64,000 bases of DNA, taken from Sandaracinaceae bacterium (GTDB lineage Bacteria; Myxococcota_A; Polyangia; Polyangiales; Houyiibacteriaceae). The notes under the pieces were generated by a model. That model had not been told where the DNA came from, searched no databases, and saw nothing but the letters and a program-made list of their open reading frames with translations. A program made the position numbers and the translations under genes. The number at the start of each line of letters is the position of its first letter. Position 1 is the stretch's first letter. Shown one piece after another: positions 33,176 through 41,468 of this stretch. Where the stretch lies: positions 186,001-250,000 of the forward strand of contig JADJJE010000012.1 of the NCBI GenBank assembly GCA_016706685.1, read 5' to 3'.

Positions 33176-35561
33176 TGAACTCCCGCAGCAGCGCAGGGCT
33201 CTCGAGACCCGCCGTCAGCGGCTCGAGCGGTGCGCTCAGCAGTGGCCCGGCGCGTCGGAACCGAAAGCCTGGCACGAGCTCCGCCGAGCCCGTGTACGCC
33301 CCTGCCGTGTTGCTGAGGAACAGCAGCGGAACGCCTCCCCGGTCGAGCAGGTTCAGCACCGTCTCGCCACGCGGGGTGCGCAGCGTCAACTGCACGCCGC
33401 GCACCATGAGCAGCGCGTCGCCGTCTCCGCGCACGCGCACGCGGTCCGAGTCGAGGCACGTGCCGAACGCCCGCGACTCCTGCGTGGCTACCGCGAGCAC
33501 CGTCAGCGCGCCGGCGCGACAGACGGCCAAGAAGCGCTCGAGCGGGTCACTGCCCAGCACACGCGCGTCGCCGAGCGGCAGCAAGCTGGCCTGACCGTCC
33601 ACGACCCTCACGAACGCGGTGGCGTCCCCGTGGCGGATGACGGGCAGGGGCAAGCGCGGGTCCGGAGTAAAGAGGTCTCCCTCGTACATCTCCGGGACCG
33701 GCGCGCCGTCGAAGGCGGCCAGCGTCGCGCCCGTGCGCGCCTCGATCACGTCTGTGCGCGTTCCGTCGCTGATCAGGAACACCGAGCGCGTGGGTGTCGG
33801 CGGGACGTAGCGCGTGGGGACCACCTCCTGGTCCACCGGCACACTCCCGTCGAACGCGTAGAGCGTGATGCGGCCCTCGCTCTCTACGGCGAGCATGGTG
33901 TCGTAGAGCGTGTGCCGCGTGGCGCGATGGCGCAGCACGAGGGTCGTGGCCGTGCTCGCCCTCTCTGCACCCTCGATGAGACGGACCGACGTGCCGCTCG
34001 AGTGCGCGTAGGCCACCACGCGGCCGTTCTCGGAGATGGCCACGGGCGAGCGGTAGGGGGCGACGCCGGCCGCGATGGGCGTGGTGGTTCCCTGTTCGAT
34101 GTCGAGCACGCGCACGACGGACGACTGGTCCTGCACGATGACGAAACGCCCCACCTGGGTCTCGCTGCGCACCTCCCACCGCTCGCTGCGCTGGCGCTCG
34201 AGGTCGCAGAACGTGGAGCGCGTACCGAGGCTGGTGGTTCCGCTCGGCGAGACCATCACGTCCGCCGGTCCTTCGCACACGGCCGGCGCGAGCCCGCTCG
34301 ACCCCACGGTGTGGACGAAGCCGCGCCCCATCACGAAGACGGCGCCCGACGTGAGGAACCCATAGGCCCAGGGAGAGGGCGCTCGGACGACGTCCGTTGG
34401 CGCGATGACGAAGCGGGGCATCGACCCCCGCGCGACCCACGCCACGGAGATGCCGTTCGCCGTGATGGCGCTGTCCGGTCCCACGAGCGACACCGGCCGG
34501 ATGAACTCGCCTTCGAAGAGATGGCGCAGCGCGCCCGCGGTTCCGAACAGCGCCCCCTCGCTGGGCAGGCCGGGGCCGAACGAGCGCAGCTCGCTCTCGG
34601 GCGACTGTCCCACCACGCCAGCACAGCCGGGCAACACCGCGTAGGTGCCGAAGCCCCGGGTGTCCGCCTCGTGCACGAACGTGAGATCCGTCGCGCGGTA
34701 CAGGCGCACACGGTACGTCTCCGAGATGGGCATGGACAGGCAGCTGCCGTCGTACGCCTCGTCCGGGCTCCCTATCGACACCCCGTGATGCTCATCCGGC
34801 GGTATGAGCCCGAGCCGGCTGCCGTCCCGCGTGGAGCGCAGCTCGATGCCATCGGCGGTGCTGAGCAGCAGCGCGTTCGACCGTCGCAGCACGGACGGAA
34901 GGGTCGTGGTCCCGAGCCGTGCGCGGGGATCCAGAGTCTCGGCGTCCAGCAGCGAGACGTCGGCGCGACCTCCACCCGGCGCGACTTCGGCCAGGACGAC
35001 GGTCTGCCGATCCAGGCTGAACTCGGCGCGCGGGTACCCCACGTAGCTGCGGGTTGCGAGCACGCGTCGAGTGCCGCCCTCCTCCAGACTCAGCGTGTAC
35101 GCGCCCTCTTGGCCACCCACCACGAGGCGGGGCTCGTCGCCGGGATGGTCCTGGTCGTTCCCGCCCCTCACCAGGTACATGCGGTCGTCTTGCAGCGACC
35201 ACAAGAACGCCGTGTGCTCGTACGAGCTCATGGGGGTCAACATCAGGAGGGTGCCCGACGCGTCGTGTGCGATGGCCACGTCCGCCCGCGGCCATGGGCG
35301 ACGCCAGGCCCGCACGGCCCCGGTGGCCAGGTCGTGCACGGCCACCACGCCACCGGACTCCGTGATGAAGTGCGCCCAGCCGGGCTCGGCCAGCAGCGTG
35401 CGAATGGGCGAGTCGTGTGGGGCCTGGAACACCACCTCGCCCTGGGCAACCAGGGGAGGGGCAGGCGGCTCGGCGAGGACCCCTTCCACGGCAGAGGGAG
35501 GCGGCACCGCCGGCGCAGTCGCGCACCCGACCAACCACAAGCACAGCAGGCATCGTCGCAT
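33162..35561 (-). CDS. Large lipoprotein with WD40/beta-propeller-like repeats
   Basis: 799 aa. The start MRRCLLCLWLVGCATAPAV gives a short signal peptide with lipobox LVGC (Cys13). The rest is almost all beta: repeated segments with patterns like AHFITESGGVVAVHDLATGA, YTLSLEEGGTRRVLAT and VVRVLDIEQGTTTPIAAG, spaced about 40-60 residues apart, as in propeller proteins. No enzyme motif is visible. Codon use matches neighbours. A TATCGT hexamer lies 9 nt upstream. It ends 16 bp from recR in convergent orientation. Function unknown; probably an outer-membrane or periplasmic protein. Confidence 0.8.
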   Translation of the reverse strand: MRRCLLCLWLVGCATAPAVPPPSAVEGVLAEPPAPPLVAQGEVVFQAPHDSPIRTLLAEPGWAHFITESGGVVAVHDLATGAVRAWRRPWPRADVAIAHDASGTLLMLTPMSSYEHTAFLWSLQDDRMYLVRGGNDQDHPGDEPRLVVGGQEGAYTLSLEEGGTRRVLATRSYVGYPRAEFSLDRQTVVLAEVAPGGGRADVSLLDAETLDPRARLGTTTLPSVLRRSNALLLSTADGIELRSTRDGSRLGLIPPDEHHGVSIGSPDEAYDGSCLSMPISETYRVRLYRATDLTFVHEADTRGFGTYAVLPGCAGVVGQSPESELRSFGPGLPSEGALFGTAGALRHLFEGEFIRPVSLVGPDSAITANGISVAWVARGSMPRFVIAPTDVVRAPSPWAYGFLTSGAVFVMGRGFVHTVGSSGLAPAVCEGPADVMVSPSGTTSLGTRSTFCDLERQRSERWEVRSETQVGRFVIVQDQSSVVRVLDIEQGTTTPIAAGVAPYRSPVAISENGRVVAYAHSSGTSVRLIEGAERASTATTLVLRHRATRHTLYDTMLAVESEGRITLYAFDGSVPVDQEVVPTRYVPPTPTRSVFLISDGTRTDVIEARTGATLAAFDGAPVPEMYEGDLFTPDPRLPLPVIRHGDATAFVRVVDGQASLLPLGDARVLGSDPLERFLAVCRAGALTVLAVATQESRAFGTCLDSDRVRVRGDGDALLMVRGVQLTLRTPRGETVLNLLDRGGVPLLFLSNTAGAYTGSAELVPGFRFRRAGPLLSAPLEPLTAGLESPALLREFSLTP

Positions 35562-35570
35562 GGCCCCGAG

Positions 35571-35576
35571 ACGATA
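35571..35576 (-). promoter_or_regulatory. -10-like hexamer for the propeller lipoprotein gene
   Basis: Minus strand GTATCGT, 9 nt, ATG; no Shine-Dalgarno. Confidence 0.35.
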
Positions 35577-35617
35577 CGCTCCCCGCCCCGCGATGGCGAC
35601 AGCCCCCGGACGACCCC

Positions 35618-36610
35618 CTACTGCGAGGCGGCGCTGACGAGCTGCGTGGACTCGGCGCTGAGCCCGCCCAGGTTGCCGGCCAGCTGCTGCCACGGGCTCG
35701 GGTTGATCATGTCGCGGAACACGCTGGCCGGCACGATGGACCGAAGGTCCCGCTGATAGCGCGGCAGGTCGTACCAAGGCACGCAGAAGTTCAGGTGGTG
35801 CTCGAAGTGCAGCGTGATGTTGAACGGCATGAGCAAGCGCCGCCCGAAGAACAGCGTGGTCCGGGAGCGGAAGAACGGGTCCTTCTCGTCGGCCAGCGCG
35901 CCACCGTGCTCGAGCGCGCCCTTCACCAGGTTCCAGGCGCTCAGCACGTGGATGCCGAAGAAGCCTGCCAGCGCCACGGGCCCGCCCAGGTAGACGGCGC
36001 TGAGCGTGAGCCCCGTTGCCCAGATCACCACGAACGCCACCAGCACGCCCTTGCTGCTGGACGACTTGCCGCCTGCCCGCTTGGTGCGGAACACCATGCG
36101 CTCGAGGAACAGCCAGCCCGGGATGAACACGTTCATGGCCACGCCCTTGGCCAGCTTGCGGCCGATGCCGGTGTTGAACTGCTGCGGGTCGTTGACCTCG
36201 AGCGGGCGCACGTGGTGCTCGAGGTGCCCGCGCTCCCAGTGCTTGCCGTAGTGCACCGCGAAGACCGTGGCCACCATCCACCCCGGGACGCGGTTGATCC
36301 ACGTGTGCAGCGTGCGGTTCTCGGCCACCAGGTACATGGCGTGCGAGGCCTCGTGCACCACCAGGATGAAGAGCGAGAAGTAGAGCCAGCCGAACACGAC
36401 GGAAGCGATGGGCACGTAGACCCACGGGTTCATGACCGTGCCCGCCCACAGCGTGAGGCCCAGCCCTGCCAGCAGCGCCGCCGTGCACACCAGGTTGATG
36501 GTGTTGTGCGCGAGCGCGCCCTTGGTGCGGAAGTGATAGGGCTGCCCGGCGCGAATGGCCTCGTAGATGAACGCCGGATGTCGCCCGGCGTGACCGTGGC
36601 CCGTGTTCAC
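35618..36610 (-). CDS. Membrane fatty-acid desaturase / hydroxylase
   Basis: 330-aa integral membrane di-iron enzyme. All three histidine boxes are present: HEASH (about 95-99), HLEHH (about 135-139) and HFEHH (near 270). Membrane segments flank them (INLVCTAALLAGLGLTLW, VYVPIASVVFGWLYFSLFIL, and a pair near 190-225). Such enzymes insert double bonds or hydroxyl groups into acyl chains, sphingoid bases or carotenoids; the substrate is open. The start is a GTG overlapping the stop of the upstream SDR gene (GTGA), so the two are coupled and may act on one pathway. Confidence 0.87.
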   Translation of the reverse strand: MNTGHGHAGRHPAFIYEAIRAGQPYHFRTKGALAHNTINLVCTAALLAGLGLTLWAGTVMNPWVYVPIASVVFGWLYFSLFILVVHEASHAMYLVAENRTLHTWINRVPGWMVATVFAVHYGKHWERGHLEHHVRPLEVNDPQQFNTGIGRKLAKGVAMNVFIPGWLFLERMVFRTKRAGGKSSSSKGVLVAFVVIWATGLTLSAVYLGGPVALAGFFGIHVLSAWNLVKGALEHGGALADEKDPFFRSRTTLFFGRRLLMPFNITLHFEHHLNFCVPWYDLPRYQRDLRSIVPASVFRDMINPSPWQQLAGNLGGLSAESTQLVSAASQ

Positions 36611-37278
36611 CACGGCAGCCGCTCCCCGTTGGCGTGGCGGAAGACCCCGCTCTCGGCCGGGCTCAGCTCGTCGATGCGCAACAGCAACAGGCGGGCGCTC
36701 TCGTCGGCGTCGATGAGGCCCGTGTTGCCCGTCATGCGCGTGCGCACGTAGCCCGGGTGGTAGATGCCCACGGCCACCTTGCGTGGCGCGAGGTCGATGG
36801 CCAGCGACTTGCCCGCCGCGTTGAGGGCCGCCTTGCTCATGCGGTAGCCGTAGTGCGAGCCGCTGTCGTTGTCCGCGATGGAGCCCATGCGGCTGGTGAG
36901 CAGCGCGACCTTGCCACCCTCGGGGATCTGCCCCGCGAAGGCCGCGACCAGGCGCAGCGGCGCGAGCGCGTTGACCTCGAACTGCGCCCGCACGGAGTCC
37001 ACGTCGAGCGCGCTCAGCGTGTTGCGCTCGAGCAGGCCGGCCACCACCACCAGCAGGTCCACCGGCTGCCCGGCGAGCGCGCTCTCGGCCACCGCGAGCC
37101 CAGCGTCGCTGGTCACGTCGATGTCGGCATGCACTTCTGCCGCGAGCGCGGCGAGCTCGGGGGTGGCGCTGCGGCACACCACGCTGACCCGCCATGACGG
37201 AGCGCTGCGCGCCAGGAGCTGCCGAACGAGCTCGAGGCCGATGCCACGGTTTCCACCAACCACCAGTGCGTGAGGCAT
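36607..37278 (-). CDS. Short-chain dehydrogenase/reductase
   Basis: 223-aa classical SDR. It has the NAD(P) motif VVGGNRGIGLELV at residues 6-18, NALAPLRLVAAF, the catalytic pair in YGYRMSKAALNAAGK (Tyr and Lys four apart) and the IYHPGYVRTRMTG segment after it. It resembles the CsgA/sniffer type of SDR that includes Myxococcus CsgA, but that subgroup is hard to assign by eye. Coupled to the desaturase gene downstream (4-bp overlap) and divergent from a membrane protein gene. Confidence 0.88.
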   Translation of the reverse strand: MPHALVVGGNRGIGLELVRQLLARSAPSWRVSVVCRSATPELAALAAEVHADIDVTSDAGLAVAESALAGQPVDLLVVVAGLLERNTLSALDVDSVRAQFEVNALAPLRLVAAFAGQIPEGGKVALLTSRMGSIADNDSGSHYGYRMSKAALNAAGKSLAIDLAPRKVAVGIYHPGYVRTRMTGNTGLIDADESARLLLLRIDELSPAESGVFRHANGERLPW

Positions 37279-37321
37279 GCGGGTATGATTGCGGTGCTGG
37301 CAGCGGATGTCGACTGGACGC

Positions 37322-37327
37322 TACACT
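37322..37327 (+). promoter_or_regulatory. -10-like hexamer for the gene at 37336
   Basis: GCTACACT, 8 nt, ATG; identical octamer to that before argD. Confidence 0.45.
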
Positions 37328-37335
37328 GCCGCCCC

Positions 37336-38121
37336 ATGGAGCCCACCGTGCCGACTCCGCGCTCCCGGGCGCGCATCTGGGGAAAGCGCTTGGGGCTGGG
37401 GCTCCTGGGCTTCTTGCTGGTCAGCGCCATGTTGGGCGTGGTGGCCGGCCTGGTGCTCGACCAGCCTCGCCCCGTGGGGACCCCCGGGCCCGAGGCCGAG
37501 GCGCTGGCCCGGCGCATGGAGGCCGCGGTGCGTGCCGACCGCTGGGCCGAGACGGGCGCGATCGAGTGGACCTTCTTCGTGAACCACCACCTGTGGGACA
37601 AAGAGCGCGGCTTCGTGGAGGTGCGCCAGCGTGACCTGCGGGTGCTGCTCCGCACCAGCGACCAGACGGGCGTGGCCTTCCGCGGTGGCGAGGCCCTGCA
37701 TGGCGAGGAGCTGCGCGAGGCCCTCGAGAGCGCCTGGGGCTACTTCTGCAACGACTCGTTCTGGCTCAACCCCTTGGTCAAGCTCTTCGACCCGGGCACC
37801 ACGCGCTCCATCGTGCAGGTGGACGGCCGCGACGCGTTGCTGGTGGAGTACTCGTCCGGCGGCGTGACCCCGGGCGACGCCTACCTGTGGCTGGTCGACG
37901 ACGACGGCACCCCGAACGAGTGGCGGATGTGGGTGAGCGTTCTGCCCATCGGCGGCGTCCCCACGCCCTGGGGTGGGTTCGTGACGCTGCCCACGGGGGC
38001 CCGCGTTGCCACGGAGCATGGGGAGGGGCTCCTGGGCTTCCGCCTCGAGGACGTGCGGGGCGCGGCCACGCTGACCGACCTGGTCGGCGCCGAGGATCCC
38101 TTCGCCGCGTTGGTGCGTTGA
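37336..38121 (+). CDS. Hypothetical single-pass membrane protein
   Basis: 261 aa. A basic N-terminus (RSRARIWGKR) precedes one membrane segment at about 18-42 (LGLGLLGFLLVSAMLGVVAGL); the rest would be outside. The exported domain (IEWTFFVNHHLWDKERGFVE, FWLNPLVKLFDPGTTRSIVQ, YSSGGVTPGDAYLWLVDDDG) looks like a beta-rich lipid- or lipoprotein-carrier fold, but I cannot name the family with confidence. The start MEPTVPTPRS was chosen over an upstream ATG at 37270 because of the GCTACACT hexamer 8 nt before it and because the membrane helix then lies near the N-terminus. Confidence 0.72.
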   Translation: MEPTVPTPRSRARIWGKRLGLGLLGFLLVSAMLGVVAGLVLDQPRPVGTPGPEAEALARRMEAAVRADRWAETGAIEWTFFVNHHLWDKERGFVEVRQRDLRVLLRTSDQTGVAFRGGEALHGEELREALESAWGYFCNDSFWLNPLVKLFDPGTTRSIVQVDGRDALLVEYSSGGVTPGDAYLWLVDDDGTPNEWRMWVSVLPIGGVPTPWGGFVTLPTGARVATEHGEGLLGFRLEDVRGAATLTDLVGAEDPFAALVR

Positions 38122-38179
38122 GCCAGCTCAACGCGCGAGCGCGCCGAGAAAAGCCTTCGCCCCGCGCCCCGCTTGGCGA

Positions 38180-38185
38180 CATAAT
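38180..38185 (+). promoter_or_regulatory. -10-like hexamer for the gene at 38194
   Basis: CATAAT, 8 nt, ATG; no Shine-Dalgarno. Confidence 0.45.
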
Positions 38186-38193
38186 GCTCTCGC

Positions 38194-38859
38194 ATGAACG
38201 CGCCCACTCGCCTCCGCAGCCTGCTCGTCACGCGGCTGCTGGTCTCCGCATGGCTGGCGACGCTCGCGTTCCCCGCGGGGCCCGCCAGCGCCCGGGTGAT
38301 GGCCCCCGACCCCGTGGTGGTCGTGGTGGAGTCCGAGTTCCGGCGCACCGACGCGGCGGCTGTGCGCGAGGCCATCGCGGCGGCGCTCGGCGCCCCGGTG
38401 CTGCGCCTGACCGACCCGGGCGCCAACCGCGCTCGCGGGACGCTCTCCATCGTGTTCGAGGCCGACGGTCGCCACGCCCACATCTACTTCCGCCGCACCT
38501 CGGGTGACCAGGCGGCCGTGCTGGTGGAGGTGGTGGCCGGCCGGGGGGCCGACGCCGAGGGCCGCTGGATCGCCGAGCCGGCCGCAGCAGCCGTGCGCAC
38601 GCTGGACCGCTGGGGCGACATGACCCCCGCCAGCGAGGTGCTGGACCCGTGGCTGCTCGAGCGCGTGCAGCCGTCCGCGCCAGGCGAGATCCACATGCTG
38701 CCGGACCTCGCGGACCCGTTCGAGGGCGAGCCCGCGCGCGACATCAACATCGCGGTGGACCGCTACTACTACGGCAGCGAAGTGCTGAACCCCTGGGCGC
38801 ACTCCAGCAACCCCGAGTCGGCCGAGCGGCTCGCGGCCCCGCGCCCTGCGGCCCGCTGA
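38194..38859 (+). CDS. Hypothetical exported protein
   Basis: 221 aa. Signal peptide of the Sec type (RLRSLLVTRLLVSAWLATLA, likely cleaved after PASA near residue 33). The mature part begins with VVVVVESEFRRTDAAAVREA, which suggests an alternating beta/alpha domain, and continues TLSIVFEADGRHAHIYFRR. The C-terminal third has Pro/Asp-rich segments and RDINIAVDRYYYGSEVLNPW. No family recognised. A small gene follows after 25 bp. Confidence 0.72.
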   Translation: MNAPTRLRSLLVTRLLVSAWLATLAFPAGPASARVMAPDPVVVVVESEFRRTDAAAVREAIAAALGAPVLRLTDPGANRARGTLSIVFEADGRHAHIYFRRTSGDQAAVLVEVVAGRGADAEGRWIAEPAAAAVRTLDRWGDMTPASEVLDPWLLERVQPSAPGEIHMLPDLADPFEGEPARDINIAVDRYYYGSEVLNPWAHSSNPESAERLAAPRPAAR

Positions 38860-38884
38860 GCACGCAGAGAGAGTTGACTCCGCC

Positions 38885-39133
38885 ATGCAGTCTGCCATCG
38901 GCCTGACCCTGGTCCCGGACGAAGACCTCGAGACGTTCATCCGCTTCGTCTATCAAGGGCACATCCCGTTCCCGCTCGAGCGCCGGCGCCTCATGGAGCT
39001 GGGCCTCAATTGCCTCGCCGATCACGCGAGCGGCATCGTGGGCTTGGACGAGCGTGCGGTGCGCGCCGTGGTGGTCGCGGTCCTCGCCGAGCGGCGGCGC
39101 GCGCGGGGCGACGCCCGGGCCAAAGCGCGCTGA
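38885..39133 (+). CDS. Small hypothetical protein (82 aa)
   Basis: 82 aa, soluble, beginning MQSAIGLTLVPDEDLETFIR. The second half is helical and basic, ending RRRARGDARAKAR. Good codon bias and same strand as its neighbours, 25 bp after the exported protein, support it as real. No family recognised. Confidence 0.6.
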   Translation: MQSAIGLTLVPDEDLETFIRFVYQGHIPFPLERRRLMELGLNCLADHASGIVGLDERAVRAVVVAVLAERRRARGDARAKAR

Positions 39134-39162
39134 AGAGGACTACCGTCCCGACCGATGCGGGC

Positions 39163-39168
39163 TATGCT
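39163..39168 (+). promoter_or_regulatory. -10-like hexamer for the chlorite-dismutase-family gene
   Basis: GCTATGCT, 7 nt, ATG. Confidence 0.45.
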
Positions 39169-39175
39169 CGCCGGG

Positions 39176-40006
39176 ATGTCCGACCCCGACAGCTTCAACC
39201 CGTCCCTCCGCCCTCCTGCCGCCGAGCCGGGTCGCCCGCGTGAGGCGGCGCTGCCCAACATCGACGTGTTCGAGAAGGGCGCCAGCATCGACGGAGTGCC
39301 GCAGACCATGGACCGGCGGCTCTACATGCAGCTGCTGGTGTTCCACGCGCGCGAGGGGGCCGACCTTGCGCAGCTGACCATGCTGCTGTCCTCGGCGCTC
39401 GCGGGCTGTGGCGTCGGGGCGGTGGTCTACGAGGACGTCAACGACCCGCGCGGCCTGGCCGTGCTCACCTACAGCGAAGACGCCACGCAGTTCGTGACCC
39501 ACGTGCGCCCTGCGCTCGCTCAGTCGCAGCTCTCGGCGCTCACCCTGCGGCCCGAGTTCACCATGCTGGGCCGCACTTACAGCAGCGGCTACGAGCAGGA
39601 CCTGGGCCACTGGATCCTGGACCGCCCGCGGCACACCGTGCAGCACGACGGCTGGGACTGGGCCGTGTGGTATCCGCTGCGCCGCAGCGGCGCGTTCGAG
39701 CTGCTTCCCGGTCGCGAGAAGGGTGAGATCCTGCGCGAGCACGCCACCATCGGTCGCGCTTACGGCGGCGCCGACCTGGCCCATGACGTGCGCCTCGCGT
39801 GCCACGGCCTCGACACCAACGACAACGAGTTCGTGATCGGCCTGGTGGGCAAGACGCTGCACCCGCTCTCGCACGTGGTGCAGACCATGCGCGGCACCAA
39901 GCAGACCTCCACGTACATCTCGCAGATGGGGCCCTTCTTCGTGGGGCACGTCTGCGCGCGTCATCCGCTCGCGGGCGACCTCGCGCCCCAGGCTTCGGAG
40001 GGCTGA
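39176..40006 (+). CDS. Chlorite-dismutase/HemQ family protein
   Basis: 276 aa. The N-terminal 40 residues are Pro-rich. The Cld-like ferredoxin-fold pair follows: RRLYMQLLVFHAREGADLAQ, then WDWAVWYPLRRSGAFELLPG, REHATIGRAYGGADLAHDVR, HGLDTNDNEFVIGLVGKTLH and YISQMGPFFVGHV. The blocks EH..IGR.YGG and GLD.ND.EFVIGL are typical of the HemQ (coproheme decarboxylase) branch rather than true chlorite dismutases. By family it would act in heme synthesis, but no other heme gene is in view. The start MSDPDSFNP is preferred to an upstream ATG at 39155 because TATGCT sits 7 nt before it. aroC follows with no gap. Confidence 0.82.
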   Translation: MSDPDSFNPSLRPPAAEPGRPREAALPNIDVFEKGASIDGVPQTMDRRLYMQLLVFHAREGADLAQLTMLLSSALAGCGVGAVVYEDVNDPRGLAVLTYSEDATQFVTHVRPALAQSQLSALTLRPEFTMLGRTYSSGYEQDLGHWILDRPRHTVQHDGWDWAVWYPLRRSGAFELLPGREKGEILREHATIGRAYGGADLAHDVRLACHGLDTNDNEFVIGLVGKTLHPLSHVVQTMRGTKQTSTYISQMGPFFVGHVCARHPLAGDLAPQASEG

Positions 40007-41113
40007 GTGGCGGGCAACAGCTTCGGCCAGGCGTTCCGCATCACCACGGCTGGCGAGAGCCACGGGCCGGGCAATGTCGTCATCGTGGATGGCTGCCCGC
40101 CGGGCATCCCGCTCAGCGTAGACGACCTGTTGGTGGACCTCGACCGGCGCAAGCCGGGTCAGAGCAAGATCGTCACGCAGCGCAAGGAGTCGGACACCCC
40201 CGAGATCCTGGCGGGCGTGTTCGAGGGCCTCACCACGGGCACGTCCATCGCCATCCTGGTGCGCAATGAGGACCAGCGCAGCCGGGACTACTCGGACATC
40301 GCGGACCTCTATCGCCCCGGCCACGCCGACTTCACGTTCGACGCCAAGTACGGCGCGCGTGACTACCGCGGTGGCGGGCGCAGCAGCGCGCGCGAGACGG
40401 TGGCCCGTGTGGCGGCTGGGGTCATCGCCAAGAAGCTCATCGCGCGCGCGTTCGGCGGCGAGGTGCTGGGCTACGTGGTGCAGGTGGGTGACCTGGTGGC
40501 CCAGGTGGACCCGGACACGGTCACGCTCGACGCGGTGGAGCAGCTGCCCGACGGCAGCCCCAACATCACGCGCTGCCCCGACGCTGCAGTGAGTGCCCAG
40601 ATGGTGGAGCTCATCCAGGCGGTCCGCAAAGACCAAGACAGCATCGGCGGCGTGGCCGAGGTCGTGGCGCGCAACGTGCCCGCGGGCCTCGGCGAGCCCG
40701 CCTTCGGCAAGCTCAAGGCCGACCTCGGCGCGGCGCTGTTCTCGCTGCCGGCGGTGCTGGGCGTGGAGTACGGCATCGGCTTCCGCGCGGCCACCATGCG
40801 CGGCTCCGAAAACAACGACACCTTCGTGCGCGAGGGAGACGTCACGCGCACCCGCACCAACCGCCACGGCGGCATGCTGGGCGGCATCAGTAGCGGCATG
40901 CCCATCGTGCTGCGGGCGGTGGTGAAGCCCACTAGCAGCCTCTCGCGCGAGCAGGAGACGGTGCGGCGCGACGGCCAGGCCGCCACCATCGCCACGCGCG
41001 GCCGCCATGACCCGTGTCTGCTGCCGCGCTTCGTGCCCATGGCCGAGGCCATGGTGGCCATCGTGCTGGCGGACCACTGGCTGCGTCACCAGGGCCAGAC
41101 GCGCGCGTTCTAG
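40007..41113 (+). CDS. aroC: Chorismate synthase
   Basis: 368 aa. Last step of the shikimate pathway (EPSP to chorismate, FMN-dependent without net redox). Signature blocks: FRITTAGESHGPGNVVIVDG at the N-terminus, RKPGQSKIVTQRKESD, YRPGHADFTFDAKYGARDYR, GGGRSSARETVARVAAG, and the C-terminal RHDPCLLPRFVPMAEAMVA. Length standard. The GTG start touches the stop of the preceding gene (TGAGTG), so it is translated as part of that transcript. Confidence 0.97.
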   Translation: MAGNSFGQAFRITTAGESHGPGNVVIVDGCPPGIPLSVDDLLVDLDRRKPGQSKIVTQRKESDTPEILAGVFEGLTTGTSIAILVRNEDQRSRDYSDIADLYRPGHADFTFDAKYGARDYRGGGRSSARETVARVAAGVIAKKLIARAFGGEVLGYVVQVGDLVAQVDPDTVTLDAVEQLPDGSPNITRCPDAAVSAQMVELIQAVRKDQDSIGGVAEVVARNVPAGLGEPAFGKLKADLGAALFSLPAVLGVEYGIGFRAATMRGSENNDTFVREGDVTRTRTNRHGGMLGGISSGMPIVLRAVVKPTSSLSREQETVRRDGQAATIATRGRHDPCLLPRFVPMAEAMVAIVLADHWLRHQGQTRAF

Positions 41114-41135
41114 CCAGCCCGCGCAGTGGCGCTTG

Positions 41136-41396
41136 TCAGCCCCAGTAGCGCCAGGCCACCACGCCCAGCACCAACGCGAAGAGCACCCACAAGAGGGCGC
41201 CGTCGATCCAGGTCTTCTGGGCGGGCCGCTCGGCGCCGATGGCGCGTTTGAAGCCGCCCACCATGCCGGACATCATCCCGTTCACGCCTTCGATGGGCTC
41301 GTCCGCCCGCTCGGGTGCGCTGACGGGGGTGGCCGCGTGGTGCCTCGCTTCGCGCTTCTTCGGTGTACCGGACTTCTTCGGGCGGCTCTTTCCCAT
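41136..41396 (-). CDS. Small membrane protein, basic N-terminus
   Basis: 86 aa. Lys/Arg-rich start (MGKSRPKKSGTPKKREARHH), a middle with Gly/Met (GMMSGMVGGFKRAIG), and one C-terminal membrane segment (LLWVLFALVLGVVAWRYWG). The start is chosen at MGKSRPKK because TACGGT lies 6 nt upstream. It converges with aroC (22 bp apart) and is divergent from the TPR gene. Family unknown. Confidence 0.65.
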   Translation of the reverse strand: MGKSRPKKSGTPKKREARHHAATPVSAPERADEPIEGVNGMMSGMVGGFKRAIGAERPAQKTWIDGALLWVLFALVLGVVAWRYWG

Positions 41397-41402
41397 GGGC
41401 CC

Positions 41403-41408
41403 ACCGTA
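41403..41408 (-). promoter_or_regulatory. -10-like hexamer for the small membrane protein gene
   Basis: Minus strand GGTACGGT, 6 nt, ATG. Back to back with the hexamer at 41454. Confidence 0.35.
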
Positions 41409-41453
41409 CCAAGTCTGGGCGCGTGATGCAGCGCGCATTCCGGCTCAGCCTGC

Positions 41454-41459
41454 TACATT
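41454..41459 (+). promoter_or_regulatory. -10-like hexamer for the TPR gene at 41469
   Basis: GCTACATT, 9 nt, ATG; no Shine-Dalgarno. Confidence 0.45.
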
Positions 41460-41468
41460 GGCGGCGAG

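Noticed and set aside
39176..40006. True chlorite dismutase
   Set aside because: The sequence blocks fit the HemQ-like branch of the family better, and there is no (per)chlorate metabolism context.
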